Positions 42,307 to 55,169 of a stretch of 64,000 nucleotides of DNA are shown here, piece by piece. A model generated the notes under the pieces. The model was not told the origin of the DNA. It searched no databases and saw nothing but the letters and a program-made list of their open reading frames with translations. Origin of the DNA: Lithospermum erythrorhizon (lineage: Eukaryota > Streptophyta > Magnoliopsida > Boraginales > Boraginaceae); NCBI GenBank assembly GCA_019722365.1, contig JADFUC010000709.1:2542001-2606000 (forward strand), given 5' to 3'. A program made the translations under genes and the position numbers. Position 1 is the first letter of the stretch. Every line of letters starts with the position of its first letter.

Positions 42307-43300
42307 ATAGTTACAAATATTGCCATGCATGGCTGATTAATTGGGAGTATACAACAAATAAGAAGAAAAACAATGGTAGGTTTCATTTAGAGGGCAGGCT
42401 AGAAATGTATTCTGATGCTCTTGTGGATATCTTTTTCACCTATATATTGTTATTTTGATGAACAATGAGAATATATGCATCCATTTTCTTAAACGGTTCC
42501 CTAATTATATATTGAATAATAGTGTGCTCTTGAATAAAGTATAACTCCGCCAACACACCGATTGCTTCTTATGTTACATATTTGTTTACACGAGTAATGA
42601 AAATTGAACATTTTGAAATGTATATGATGAAGGTTAGATGTTGATGAAAATGTACATATTATGATGACCATTGTATTCTCATGTACATTTATTTTAAAAT
42701 TTATTGGATAAACATATAAGATAAAAATGGGGACTCTGAAGTCATTTTAATTTATCATTATAGGTTCCATTTTTACATCTTTTGCACTCTTAATATTACT
42801 ATTGTTTAAAAATATGTTGGTGATATTTCTAGATACGTATTACAGTAACTTTATAGTCAAAATTTGGTTCAATGAAGATTGGGGATATTATTAATCTCTA
42901 AACCATTTATACTAGAATGCCAAGCAAGATCATTGCCTTCAAAACCTTCTGATTTTTTTTTTTTAAAATTCATGAAAAGTTGCCTCAGTTTTATTAGTTA
43001 TCGCTAAGTCATTTGTATGATAGACAGTAAAATCAAATACATTGAAAAATGTAGAATGCTTCAATCAATCAAAACAAAATCATCATTTAATTGCTTATTT
43101 CTTCAAGAGAAAAGAACAAAATGGGGATAACAAACAGCAAACAAGTTTATTTATTACATTAAAACTATAACTATAAACAAAAAGTAATTTTTTTTGCTAA
43201 AAAAATAATTATAAAAAATGGAATAATTAATATTATTACTATGGTTGATAACTAGCAATTCTCAATTATCTTGTTTCTTTGAAAATTAAATGTGAAAAGC
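42307..43300. other. AT-rich spacer 3' of the PMEI-like gene
   Basis: The first 250 bp is probably the 3' UTR and terminator of the PMEI-like gene. The remainder is AT-rich with a poly-T run near 42953-42964. No gene, RNA or clear transposon end was seen. Confidence 0.5.
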
Positions 43301-43319
43301 ACTAGCCACTTTTTACCTC

Positions 43320-45760
43320 GAACATAAAGACATAAATTTCAGGTCCCTACTAAATAACCCGAAACTGGTTCGGTTCGTGATTATTCTGGTCAAATAACTG
43401 CCCGGGTTCGACCGCAAACGTGAAACGCAAATGTTAAAAATGCGTCAGATGATCTGGACCAACGGAAGCAAATAGTTCGGTCCGGTCCATTTATCCCCCC
43501 CCCGCCCCTCTCTCTCTGCCGATTGCCCAGCCTCCGGCCTGCCCAGACCCCCTCACCCCGGCTCCCCTCAAATCTCAGTCACATAATGTAGCTACGTGAT
43601 ACCCTAAAACCTCACTCCCCCACTTCACTTCTTAGTTTCAGATCCCTCTCTCTCTCTCTCTCTTCCCCGCTCTCTTAAACCTCCCCCCTTCGAGTCATTT
43701 CCGATCACTCGATTCTATCACAGCCGTGTCCTCCTTTGTCTTCTCACATGTCTCATCTAAACCCCCTCCCCCTCTCTTCTTCGATTCAAATTTGATTCCA
43801 TTGATGTATACCGCATGTTTTGACTCCGAGTCTTGAGTTTTATTTTTCGGGGATCGCACGTATGTCAGAACTTGTAAAATATATGTTTTGGACTTCTCGA
43901 AGCTCAGCCTGAGTTTTGACTGAGTTTCATTAATGAATTTTGATCAAGTTTCGAGTTTGATTTTTGAGTTCAGCCCTCGACTTCGAGTTTTGAGTTTTGT
44001 GTTTCATTCGAAGTTTTGACTTTTCGATTTTGTATTTGAGCTCGATTCGAGTTTAATTTCGATTTTGAGTTTCGAAGTTTTGACTTCTTTCGACCAGCTT
44101 TAATTTTTCACTTGAAACTGTTGTTTAATCTAATAAGTGGCTTACGTTTAATTAAAATTGAGTGTCAAAAATACTTAGGTTTCCATTAACCTTAATTGTG
44201 GTTTAAATTAATTAGATTTAATTAAATTTGGGGACTTAAATGATTGTCACGGTTTAATTCAATTAGGTTGTTCTAAGTTATGGCTTAATTAAACTGGGCT
44301 CAGAACAATTAATAGGATTTCCCAGTTTAATCTCAAACATGTCAATTAAATTTAGGGGTTTTAAAATTAATGAGGGGTTTCCCAGGCTTCAACGAATCAG
44401 GTTTAAATTAAATCAGTTTAAATGAATTAGGTTTTCTCTGCTTAACGCAATTAGCTTCAACCCACCAGGTTTAATTAACGTTCGGAAATAACAGCTCTCA
44501 GTTGGAATTTAATTAGGTCATTCAGCTCGGAAATACCTGCATCTTTCTTTGCTTTAATTCAATTAGTTTAATCAATAGTCAATTAAATTTACTGTCAATT
44601 CTACTATTTTTGGCTTCTAACTTATATCATCTCATGAATCAGTCACAGAACAATATCCTAACAGTTGAGCTGAGGCGACAACATCACTGCATGGCAATTC
44701 GGCGGCTCCCCCGTTTGCTGTATCGCAAGACGTTGCTCATCAAACTCCGCTTCGCGCTAATTTTATTCTTGCTTTCGCTATCACTTATGCTTGCTCAGTC
44801 ATCACGCCTCAAACTGCTGCTAATCAAACCGTCATTTATAATTTCTGTCATAATTTATGTCGCTTATCAATTATGGCAATCAAACTGCTGCTTGTTCAAC
44901 ATGGTGCTATATCATTTCGCTCGTCATTTCTATTCTCTTGCCGCCGCATCATTTCAAAATTGCTGTTTGCCATCGAAATCACGAATTCATCTTTTGTCAT
45001 TTTCGGCTTGGGCCTAATTTATTACTAAGAGAGCTGTGATCGAAGTCACTATTCATATTTCAAAGACATTTTATTAAACTATTCATTTTATATACCAGTG
45101 ACATGTCATTATTCGCTTACCTTTACTTCTATACATCCGGTAACTTTGGATTGGTGTATCTTCGATTTACGACTATAACTTCTATTGCGTTATGTAATGT
45201 ATAAATATGGAAACATTAATTATCGCTCGACAATTTATCGTCAGCTCTATAAACTATTGTCTGCAATTTCTCAGTTGCCTATAACCGGTTTTAATGGTTC
45301 ACCGTTTGATTCATTTTGCCTAGATGTTATCTCACAAACGTAACCAAACAATGAGGCTAATCCTTGTTCCACCCATATCAACGCAAACGACAGAGAGGCC
45401 AAATTAAACTCTAAGAACAAGAAATTCAAGGTCAATCCTAAAGTAATTATTTATCGTGTAATTCGTGTATTTTGCGGTTGGCCTGTATTAAAACAATCAA
45501 AACTGATTAGGGACTTGCAATGAAAAAAGAAATGATTATCAATTATGTATTTTTACTTTTCAATAAGTCAATATGTCGGACCGATCGAATCAAGCAGGCT
45601 AACAAGGAAACCCCGGACTGACTGATCTGAACTATAATTCAAAAAAAACTTATAACTCAAATTGAACTTCTAATTTAATGTTTGTAAAATCGAACTGACC
45701 GAACGACAGATGGACCGAATCTCAAACGCATTTTACAGGCCAAAGTGTTCAAATTGCTGA
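43320..45760. mobile_element. Second hAT-like element, no transposase
   Basis: Both edges carry hAT-like subterminal words in opposite orientation. The left edge (43360-43490) has AACCCGAA, GGTTCGG, CCGGGTTCGACCG and GGTCCGGTCC; the right edge (45570-45730) has CGGACCGA, CCCGGACTGA and GGACCGAAT. Between them is a CT-rich leader-like tract (43490-43800), then T/G-rich sequence like the leader of the fossil hAT at 2.1-3.0 kb, and a few short frames. The 44610-45017 frame starts at TTG and shows repeated CAAACTGCTGC words rather than a domain. I infer a non-autonomous or gutted hAT element; ends and target duplication are not defined. Confidence 0.45.
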
Positions 45761-47429
45761 TGTGCCTAGTCCTCACATCATATACGGGCGGGAATTATTT
45801 TCTGAACATGTTATTTATTATATAGTGTTTTCGAGGCCCTAATCAAGGTATTAGCTGATGTTATTTTACCTTAATCCAGTGGTAATTTGCACTTGTTTTG
45901 TTTTATTTGGAGTTTAGGCAATTATCGCCAAAGTGAAATGAATCAACTCTGGCTTAATAAGATACTAGCAAATTCAATTAAAATTTATACGAATGAAGGA
46001 TTCCAAGAATAAAGCTGATTCTACTGATGAAGATGAAAGCAACCTATAAAAGAGAGGAGTTAGAAAAAGGGAGATATCCCATTTTCTAGATCAAGAATTC
46101 ACTATCTTTGTTTGAGCATTAATTCATTAGAAAATGTTACAATTTGGAAATTACCGCATACAAGTGCATGTAGGCAAAGTTGGAGTTGATTACTTTAATC
46201 GTTCAATAATTTAATTCATTTTTTTTATTAAGGATGAATGCCATTAATTTCATGTATTTATTTATGTCTTTTATTATTATTGCTAGTCAACTTTCACGAT
46301 GTAGTCACGGGATCGGATGATTTGATTTTCAGAATTTACCCTAGTTTCTCATAATTGACAAGTAGTAATTAGTATTTAATATCTTGATATCAATATTAAG
46401 TCATTCATAAGTGATGACCATAAACAGGGTTGTCACTTTTCAATTAATAATCGAACACAGATTCAATTACCATGTAGTAACGCCATGTGTAATTTAATAA
46501 AGATAATAAGAGCTAAAAGATCTCCTATTTTGAAGTTAATAAGGTAGATATATAGTTTTCAGAGACTTAATTGTTAACTGAGAAGCAATATCAATCGATA
46601 GGATGCTTTTGTTATGAACTAATAAGCAACTACTGTGTAAGTTGAATCCGACTATCCGATGAAATCGTGTGTCTCGACTATATTTCAATATTGGCAAGAT
46701 TCACTTTATCTATTTAGTATTAGCTAATTTAATTTCTTAATTAAGCAAGAGTCTATTTGAATCTACTCTCCATTATTAGTTGATTAAGGATTAAGAAAAG
46801 ACCTAGTACTTAAAGATATCAAATGGGTGCAGATTTCCATACTGCTCTTGTTCATTATACTATTACATCTAATCTCGGTCTCGACCTGAACACATATAAC
46901 CCTGTTGGTCACCCACCTAAATTTCACACAAACTTCTGCCTATTTTACCCTTAGTGAACGTACACAACACATGGCAAAAATTCAATCCAACATACGCAAC
47001 ACACGTTAGATAAAAGTTTACAACTTTTGTAGCCAGATATCATTTAACATTCTAATCGTACACAATATACATCAAGATTAAATTAATTTACACAGCAATA
47101 CATACTGGATATATAAACCGTTTTGTTAAGTTTTATTGTTCAATTTTTTGAATCAATTATTAATTAAGGTTGTTATTGTTAATTAATTATTACTTATTTA
47201 TATTTTTCAAATTAATTATGTGTTATTAATTTTGCTTATTCAATTTTTCTTCTATTAATTATAATTAATTAACTAATATTAATTAAAGTAAAGGCACAAA
47301 AAAAATTTATAATCGATTGGGCCTGCTTAACTTGAACATTATTTATCATGCTTTAAGATACAATTGTTATGATTTGTTTCCATCATCACCCAAATTAGTT
47401 TTAATTGTTACATAAAATGACTGTTGGTT
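45761..47429. other. AT-rich spacer
   Basis: No gene recognised. A TATAAAAG-like box near 46047 is followed by nothing that looks coding. Confidence 0.5.
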
Positions 47430-48520
47430 ACATAAATAGTTACCACAAATAACTTATTCTAGAATTAACTTAAATATTATTAACTTTATCAAAAAATTAA
47501 AAAAAATTAAAACAACTATTTAAAATCCAAATACGGTGATATAAACAATATATATGTAATAATGACTATATTAATGAAAAATAAAAAGATCCTAACTATA
47601 TTAAAATTATACATTTCTAAAGTTAAAAAAATAAGACTAGAAATCTTGAAATTATAACCTATCTGAATTATTGTCGAACGAACTCATTTCCAAAATCTTA
47701 AACAAAATTAAAATTATTTTTAGTTATATGCTTTTGATATACAAAATTAAAATGATTAAGATTTTTGAAGATGAAAACTGTAGATCTTATTAAAGTTTCA
47801 TCAGCACTTATAACCAACTTCAATCTACTATAATATAAAAAATTAATTAGCCAACAATTGTACTTTTTATCATCCATTTTTTTCTAAAAAATTTAAAGAC
47901 ATCACATGTTACCAATCTAAACACACGGTGCCTCAGTTTAAGAAACCAACGAAGTTGAACACCTCGTCGCTATTCATTTAAACATGTATGCCGCACGATT
48001 AGAAAGCAAATATACATAGCAATACTGATAATTCGTTTGAAAGTACACGTGTGTCCGGCTGAGTTTATTTTATTTTCATGTTCGACATAAATAATCATAA
48101 TTTATTTGGTTTAAATAGTTACCAAAATAATTTCATATTCTAATACTAATCTCACCATTATTAACTTCAACTTTTAACAAAAAATTAAAAACATCAAAAA
48201 CAACTATTTAAGATCCTAAAACAGATATGAACAATATATATAGAACAATGATTCGTATTAATCAAAAAATATAAAATAATCTTAAATTTGATATTAAAAT
48301 TATATTCATATTTAAAGTTAACATGAAAATTAAGACTGGAGATTTTGAAATTACAACTTACCGAATTATTGTCGGATGCAGAACTTATTTCCAAAATTAA
48401 TGTGCCTTGTACCATTTCTTTTAAAGCTATAGTAAGTTTTTTCTTTATACTTTAAAATTAAAAATGATTAAGGTTTTTGAAGATGAAACTTAGACTTTGT
48501 TAAAGTTTCACTACACTTAT
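47430..48520. repeat. Long direct repeat, about 680-bp period
   Basis: About 47430-47825 and 48108-48520 are diverged direct copies: both run through taaatagttacca, an aacaactatttaa block, gaaatt-tataac/acaactta, gaattattgtcg, and aaaatgattaag followed by ttttgaagatgaaa. Identity looks roughly 70-80 percent by eye with indels. The spacer between copies does not repeat clearly. Most likely an old tandem segmental duplication of intergenic or transposon sequence. Confidence 0.75.
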
Positions 48521-51500
48521 CAAGTTTTGATTTTTGATGATTAACTTTTTCAATTTTGAATTTATATTTTGTATGGAAAATATATCAAAATAATATTTTC
48601 AACCCATTTTACTATTTTATATGTTGAAACATTTTTTTGAGATCGGTGGATCAATATATATAATTGCGTTACGAGAAGAATACATAGAAATTAGAAATTC
48701 TATGTTACCACATTTGCTTATATCTCATTAAGATATATTATATATCCAACTACAATGCATACCAAGCACCCTTAATGTGACACTGTACGCGGAATGTTAA
48801 ATCTGAGCATATTAATTTACAAAAATTGTAAACTTTACCCAAGTACGATGTCGTGATCAATTTCTATACGCTGTACGCTCGCTAAGCGATAAAATGTATT
48901 TAAATTTCACATTAAATTTACCCACACCTCATCATATGTCATCTCAAGTTGATTATCAAAAGTATTCATTCAATAGTTGTTATTATTTTATTTCAATTTT
49001 TTTCAAGATCCTAAAAAAAAGAACGAAACTCAAAAGAATCCTAAATAATTCAATTTCTAGTCATCATGATGATTTTTCATTAGACTATCTCCACAAGTAA
49101 TTCATCTCTAAATATTTCATGTCACATCACATTATTTCTTTCCATATCAAGACTATAAATATATTTACACTCTTATAATATGAGATATTTCAAAAAAAGT
49201 ATTCCACTTTATCTCCTAACCACATCATTTTCTCTCCCTCCATATCATTAACATATTATTTAATTATCTTTTTTAATAAGAAAGAGATAAAATTGGAATT
49301 TTTTTGATGTCCAAATCAATCAAACCTAGTCTCTATTTATAAATCTTGAAAAATAAAAATATCAGAAAAAATTAAATTTATGAAATAATATGTCAGTAAG
49401 ATTAAATTAAATATAATAACCAAAAAATAAAAGTGAATCAATCTACTAATTCTGACACAGAAGACTACAAGTTCGTCGCTTCTATTACAAAGGACCACTC
49501 AACCTAATAGCTATAAAGCCTTGCCATCCACGTGTCAAGCTTCTGCTACAAAATTTTTGAGCTGAATAATTAGAATTATTAAATAATTTCCGTACAAAAT
49601 GGGCAAAGATTACCCTCAAATACTCTCTATTGGAGCAATATCTCAATTACTCCCCATTGAAAGTTGTTCTATGACTGTTTTTCAATATGTAAAGTCTGGG
49701 GCGGTACGTTGGCTAGAATAGTTAGTAAATATTTACAGTAATTCAGATTCAATTCTTTGATATGAAAGCATTTATTTACATTTCTTATTATTTTCTAATT
49801 TTACTTTAACCTATATTAGAAACTTAATACTTTATATTCTAATTAAAGGTCCTAATTTCAAAAGCTTTAACATGCTACTAACCTGTCAAAAAGGATTTTC
49901 CTTTTAAAAACCACTTCAATACGAGATTTACCACTCATGTGAATCAATCCACAATAATCGCACGAAGCGCCTAAAGTCGCCAGATTGCAAGACTTAATCT
50001 CGACGGCCACAGCCATGCCTCTGCTTCTCCCAATTTTCAAATTGCCTGTGATGTCTGTTTCAAGCAAAAATTATATGGCAAGTTGGAGGAAATAAATACA
50101 CTGTAATTAAGCAAGTCAATGACGGACAGCTTGAATGAGAGAGACAAGAATCACATCTCTAATAACTCAATTTATTATTTTCAAACTCAAATATCCATCA
50201 TATGGAAGGTGAATTAGGAAATATCTGCTGGTGAGAGGAACTTGCATGTAAGCACGTGTGCCAAGAGGATACAAATATATTCTCTGTCCGACACTGCTGC
50301 GCTAAATAATGCTTGATGTATAACAATTATAATGTTTCTTTTTAGTAGTCATTATATATTATTGATCTTAATTTATAAATACAACGATCTTTCTTGCCAT
50401 GCTTATTTGTTATATGGAAATTTTGAAAGATATTCTTCATCTAATTCAACTTATGAGTAATTTTTGCATAAATTTTAATCTATGAATTTTTTTTGAATTT
50501 TAATTTTAATATATTTGAGACAATTTAAAACTAATTCACTTGATTCTGGATCAGTTTTATGCCCTTAATAGCCAGCACATTGATTTTACTAAAGTCACTC
50601 ACGTAGGGTGCTATTTATTCTATACCCAATTGCAAAAGTAAATTTTCACAACGCACCAAATCGTCTGTTATATAATTATTTTCCTGATTCAACAATTAAC
50701 TGAATTCATTTAAAAATCAAAAATTAACTGATCCTACTTTCTGGAATAAATTAGCTCATTAATTTACTTGAGATTTTATTTTAAAATATTTTCATAAATT
50801 TTCATCATATACCAAAAAAAAATCAATTCATAAATTCATCTTGAAAATAAAAAATTATCACAAGGTGGTACTGTAATACTCCCTTCCTCAAGTGAAGAAG
50901 TTGATCATCTAAATCTAAAAAAGCATTGGGGACATAATTACAACTGAAATTTAAAAAAGTGAATAAAAGTCACAATTTTCAACGTATAAGATTATTAACC
51001 AACGAAAACAAAGATGTTTAATGATATAATTTAGAATTTCAACGCATAAATAAGAGATTTAAAAACAAACAATTACTTATTTTCAAAACGTTAATTTTCA
51101 TTTATCATTTATTTCGGTGACTGAAGCGAAATATTTATTTTTGAAAATGAATTCAAAGTGAAAGATAGTTTGACTTGTACTCCTTTTCTAAAAGTCAAGT
51201 ACAATTGAGTGTACAAAGAGAGGAATCTCTATCATTACTTGGTCAACAATTTCACATACCACTAGATTCTTAGTATCTTCACCATATTCCAAAGTCAATG
51301 GATGCATCCAAATTACTATATTGATATTTCTCATTCGCCTGCAACAACAACTCCATTTTTCCAACAACTATGCATTAAATTCATAAAACTTTTCTTGAAA
51401 CACTTCACTTTCACATGTTTGTATTCACATCACTCAACTCATCGTACATGTCAAATTAACTAATTATGAGACTCGGTGATTCGTCATAATCTTTCACCCC

Positions 51501-52100
51501 CCAAAGGTCACTTCCCCCCTTCTCAATCTTCCAATTCTCAAAATTTGACAGCAAATGTAGCTGGATTTTCAATATTCTCAAATGATCCGTTTTACCAATT
51601 TGCAATTGTTTAGCACTTGGTCAACATAGTACTTTTTGCTAGAAAAATCAATCACTTCTATGTCTTACATGGAATCTAAGAGTATAATTTTTGCTTTTAA
51701 CTATTTTTATGCATGTTATATAATATTTGTTGTAATTATAAATGAAATGCTAGTGTTTGTAATGAACGTTGGTATTAATGTGATAATTTTGTGATTTATT
51801 GAAGTTACAAAGTTTGTTAATTTTGATCTAAAACTCAAATTAGACACCAATATGATTGAATCGAAATGGATTGTTGCTAATATCTACATCTCGAATACAC
51901 GCTATATCATATGCATATTATCTTCGGTTAATTAAATAATATCATTTTTTATTATCATATTTATAAAGATGATGATCCAAAGCTTCATCTTACAGAGGGG
52001 AGAATTTTATAACCATTTATCCTTTTTACACTCATTGATATATTGTACTAAAGCATTTGGGTGGTTTTAAATCTAATATAATGATGAGAATTTCTAATGA
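48521..52100. other. AT-rich spacer, NRT2 upstream region
   Basis: No intact gene. The only coding-like patch is at 49867-50067 (minus), given separately. A G-box-like CACGTGTC lies near 49531. The last kilobase should contain the NRT2 promoter. Confidence 0.45.
49880..50060 (-). pseudogene. Unidentified exon-like fragment
   Basis: A minus-strand frame (49867-50067) has non-random composition (for example GRSRGMAVAVEIKSC, then SCDYCGLIHMSGKSRIEV) and is bounded on the minus strand by an AG (gaaacag) upstream and a GT (gacag/gttag) downstream, as an internal exon would be. No neighbouring exon was found and I recognise no domain. It may be a gene fragment left by transposition or deletion. 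Confidence 0.3.
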
Positions 52101-52104
52101 ACAC

Positions 52105-52112
52105 TATATAAG
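52105..52112 (+). promoter_or_regulatory. TATA box of the NRT2 gene
   Basis: TATATAAG lies about 65 bp upstream of the ATG at 52173, a normal plant spacing with a short leader. Confidence 0.6.
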
Positions 52113-52423
52113 CAAGAACATGTAGTATCATTCCATCAAGAGCAAACAAATCAAACACTTTTTAGTAAGAAAATGGATTCTCTAAATTCTTCAGAAGACA
52201 AGAATTTTGCTCTTCCTGTAGATTCAGAGCACAAAGCCACAGAATTCTGGGTGCGGTGTATTCGGTCGGTTGCCCTCATATGAGAGCCTCCATTTATCAT
52301 GGGCTCTCTTTCTGTTTGCTCTTGTTTCAACTTTTGCAGCCCCTCCTCTTCTTCCCATCATCCGTGACAACCTTGATCTCACTGCAACCGACATCGGAAA
52401 CGCTGGCATTGCAGCTGTTTCAG

Positions 52424-52894
52424 GTGAGATTGGTTACGGTTCTTTTAAGTTTTTTTTTAAAAAAAAAACATGTAAAAATGTTCGATCATGTACTTGGCAG
52501 CTTTAAAATTAAATATTGAGCATTTATTTAACATACTCATCGGGGTGCTAACATTAAAAGAATTTAACTTTCCATGTTCCATGTAGAGTTTGGCTACTGT
52601 TTTTAAGTTGTTCTTTAAACATGTAAAAATGTTCGATCATATAAATTAAGCAGTCTAAATTAAACATTATTTATTAACATACCCTCAGGTACATAACATT
52701 AAAAGAATCCTAACTTTCCATGTTTCAGGTGAGATTGGTTACGGTTCTTTTAAGTTTTTGTTCTTTTGAACATGTAAAAATGTTTGATCATATAAATTAA
52801 GCAGTCTACACTAAAATATGGAGTATTTAGATACTGCATAGCATATCCTTTGCACGTAAAATTAAAAAGAACTTCTAACTTTCCAATGTTCCAG
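52424..52894 (+). repeat. NRT2 intron 1 is a tandem triplication
   Basis: Three successive copies of about 142-167 bp start at 52424, 52585 and 52729. Each contains ttaag followed by an aacatgtaaaaatgtt core, tcgatcat or tgatcat, and a final aactttccatgtt-like end. Copies 1 and 3 start with the same phrase gtgagattggttacgg, which is the exon 1 splice donor. The repeat unit therefore spans donor and acceptor-like (tttccatgtttcag) sequences. The first donor and last acceptor are used in the gene model. Confidence 0.85.
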
Positions 52895-54120
52895 GTGCTA
52901 CTAGAGTTGCAATGGGGACAGCTTGTGATTTATTTGGTCCACGTTTGGCTTCTGCTTCTCTTACCCTTCTTACAGCACCAGCTGTTTATTGCAGTGCAAT
53001 AGTTAATACCCAAAATTCATTCTTGCTGGTTAGGTTCTTTACAGGTAAAGAATTGTTTCGACTTGGATGATCTTTCTTCATTCACAAATAGTGTATATAT
53101 AGGAGGCTGTTTCATTTAGTTCCATAGTAATCAAATTATAGTTTAATCTCAAATCGTTACACTATCAGTAGTAGTCGAAATGTAAAGTTTCAGAATGTCA
53201 GACATTCATCTCTAAATACGATTTAGTACAACATTTGTCCCTATTTTAATGTCCAAAAACGAGACGAATGTGTTACATTTGCTATTTTCTGGGACCATTC
53301 TTCAACATTTTTACCACTTCTGGGACTAATCCGGAACATTGTAACTCCTTGAGTCGATATTGACTTTTGTGATCAAAATATTAAATAAATGAAACCTGAC
53401 TGATGTTATGTACCGTTCGCCCTAAATATAATGTTGAATTATGTGATAATTACATGGGATATGTACTATTAACAGGGTTCTCTCTTGCAACCTTTGTCTC
53501 AACTCAATTCCCTGGATGGAGTTCCTGGCGGTTTTTTCTGCAACTGTTGTTGGAACAGCTAATGGTATGGCTGGAGGGTGGGGGAATCTTGGAGGTGGAG
53601 CTACTCAGCTGATTCATGCCTGGAAAATTTTCTTTTATTTAGAGATATTAAAAGCGTGGAATATCAGCATGGAGAATTGTAGATTTTGGTACTAGTCTTT
53701 TCCAGACTCTGTCTGCTTATGTGAATTTTTCTCTTGGAAGTTTGGCATTGACTTATGGGTACTGCTTTGGGGTGGAGCTTACAGTGGACAACATCATTGC
53801 TCAGTATTTTTATGATAGATTTAATACTAACCTTCATACTGCTGGGATTATTGCGGCGAGTTTTGGGTTGGCGAATTTGTTTTCCAGGCCTGGAGGAGGG
53901 TGGTTTTCAGATGTTATGGCTAGAAGGTTTGGAATGAGGGGTAGGCTTTGGGCATTATGGATTGTGCAAACTATAGGGGGGTTGCTGTGTATTCTTCTAG
54001 GGAAAGTTAGTACTCTCAGTGCCTCTGTTGTTGTGATGCTTGTTTTTTCAGTTTTTGTTCAAGCTGCCTGTGGCCTTACTTTTGGAGTTGTTCCATTCGT
54101 CTCTCGAAGGTATGTTTTCG

Positions 54121-54340
54121 AGTCAAATTAAATCATATTACATCCGTCCCAATTTAACTGAGACGTTAAATTACATAGCACACGACGTCAAGCCGTATAA
54201 GTGGTATAACAATATTATAACGTCCATGACTATATTTGCATTTTCCATGTAGTGTATCGTTCCAATTTTATCTGATGTCCCGGATAGGACGTTTTTCAAG
54301 TAGTGATTAAATTTATGACATTGTTTTATTGGACATAATT
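54121..54340. repeat. Possible MITE remnant in NRT2 intron 3
   Basis: The phrase acatccgtcccaattt with a downstream tcccggataggacg resembles half of a Stowaway/Tourist-like element, but the inverted arm is weak. It lies wholly inside the intron between exons 3 and 4. Confidence 0.3.
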
Positions 54341-54732
54341 TTGGGACAATGTGCTTGTACAGGTCATTGGGTATAATATCAGGAATGACTGGAGCAGGAG
54401 GTAATGTAGGTGCAGTTCTAACACAAGTAATCTTCTTCAGAGGATCACATTTCGAAACCGAAACAGGGATCACTCTGATGGGTGTGATGATGATCTGTTG
54501 CACAATTCCAATATTGTTCATATATTTCCCACAATGGGGTGGTATGTTTTGGGGACCATCATCAAAGGGAACAACAGAAGAAGATTACTACATGTCAGAA
54601 TGGAGTCCAGCTGAGAAATCAAAGGGCTTCCATAATGCAAGCTTGAAATTTGCTGATAATAGCAGAAGTGAAAGAGGTAAAAGGGTAGGAGCTGCACCTA
54701 CTCAACAAACAACCCCCTCAGCAGTTGTTTGA

Positions 54733-55169
54733 TGAGGTGGTATAGAGATAATTGCACCAATAGTCCGACTTTTGCAAAACTTCGAGGACTGTTTATGCAT
54801 TTATCTCAAGTGGTATATATCAAACATCTAGGTTATTTAAATGGGACAAATAGACCTGGAAATCTTGGATGTTGAAGTTTTATATTGTTGGCAAAAAATT
54901 AACAAAAAAAATTGTGTTAGCTTAAAAATGTTATAGTGATTATATAGGTGTAAAATTGTAAATAGCTTACATGGTTTGTTTGAATTTGATTTAATTGCAT
55001 TAGTAATTGTGATGGGCTGATGTATGTGGCACTTGTGGACCTTTTGAATTTGAATTTGATTTAGTAAGCACTAAATAACACATTAGCATCACCTTTCCCG
55101 CACTAAAAATTATGCACAAAAGGATGCAAAGAAAATCAAGAAAACCTCAGATGTAGCTATAATCCAACT
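54733..55169. other. Convergent 3' intergenic region
   Basis: Only 437 bp separate the NRT2 stop from the polygalacturonase stop. The region should contain both 3' UTRs and polyadenylation signals. No other feature seen. Confidence 0.6.

Larger units (their letters stand above)
52173..54732 (+). pseudogene. NRT2.5: High-affinity nitrate transporter NRT2.5-like, disrupted
   Basis: Major-facilitator nitrate/nitrite porter of the plasma membrane; NRT2.5 takes up nitrate at low concentration, mainly in starved roots, with NAR2 as partner. Exons: 52173-52423, 52895-53044, 53476-54109, 54363-54732. Exon 1 begins MDSLNSSEED and [14 protein letters not shown], then changes frame before PHMRA and again before [20 protein letters not shown]. 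Exon 2 is clean (RVAMGTACDLFGPRLASASL) but two residues shorter at its start than expected. Exon 3 reads GFSLATFVSTQF, shifts frame, gives GGWGNLGGGATQLI (53540-53614, NNP signature), then loses about 120 nt covering the central cytoplasmic loop. From 53745 it is intact ([17 protein letters not shown] through [20 protein letters not shown] to VVPFVSRR). Exon 4 ([16 protein letters not shown] to the C-terminus) is clean. Family length is about 500 residues. Either a pseudogene with a recent loss or local sequence error; the deletion argues for a pseudogene. Confidence 0.8.

Noticed and set aside
44610..45017. 135-codon frame as a possible membrane protein
   Set aside because: It starts at TTG, lies within a hAT-like repeat, and its hydrophobicity comes from repeated CAAACTGCTGC and T-rich words.
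52256..52519. Alternative frames at the NRT2 start as separate small genes
   Set aside because: They are the frame-shifted continuation of NRT2 exon 1 reading into intron 1.
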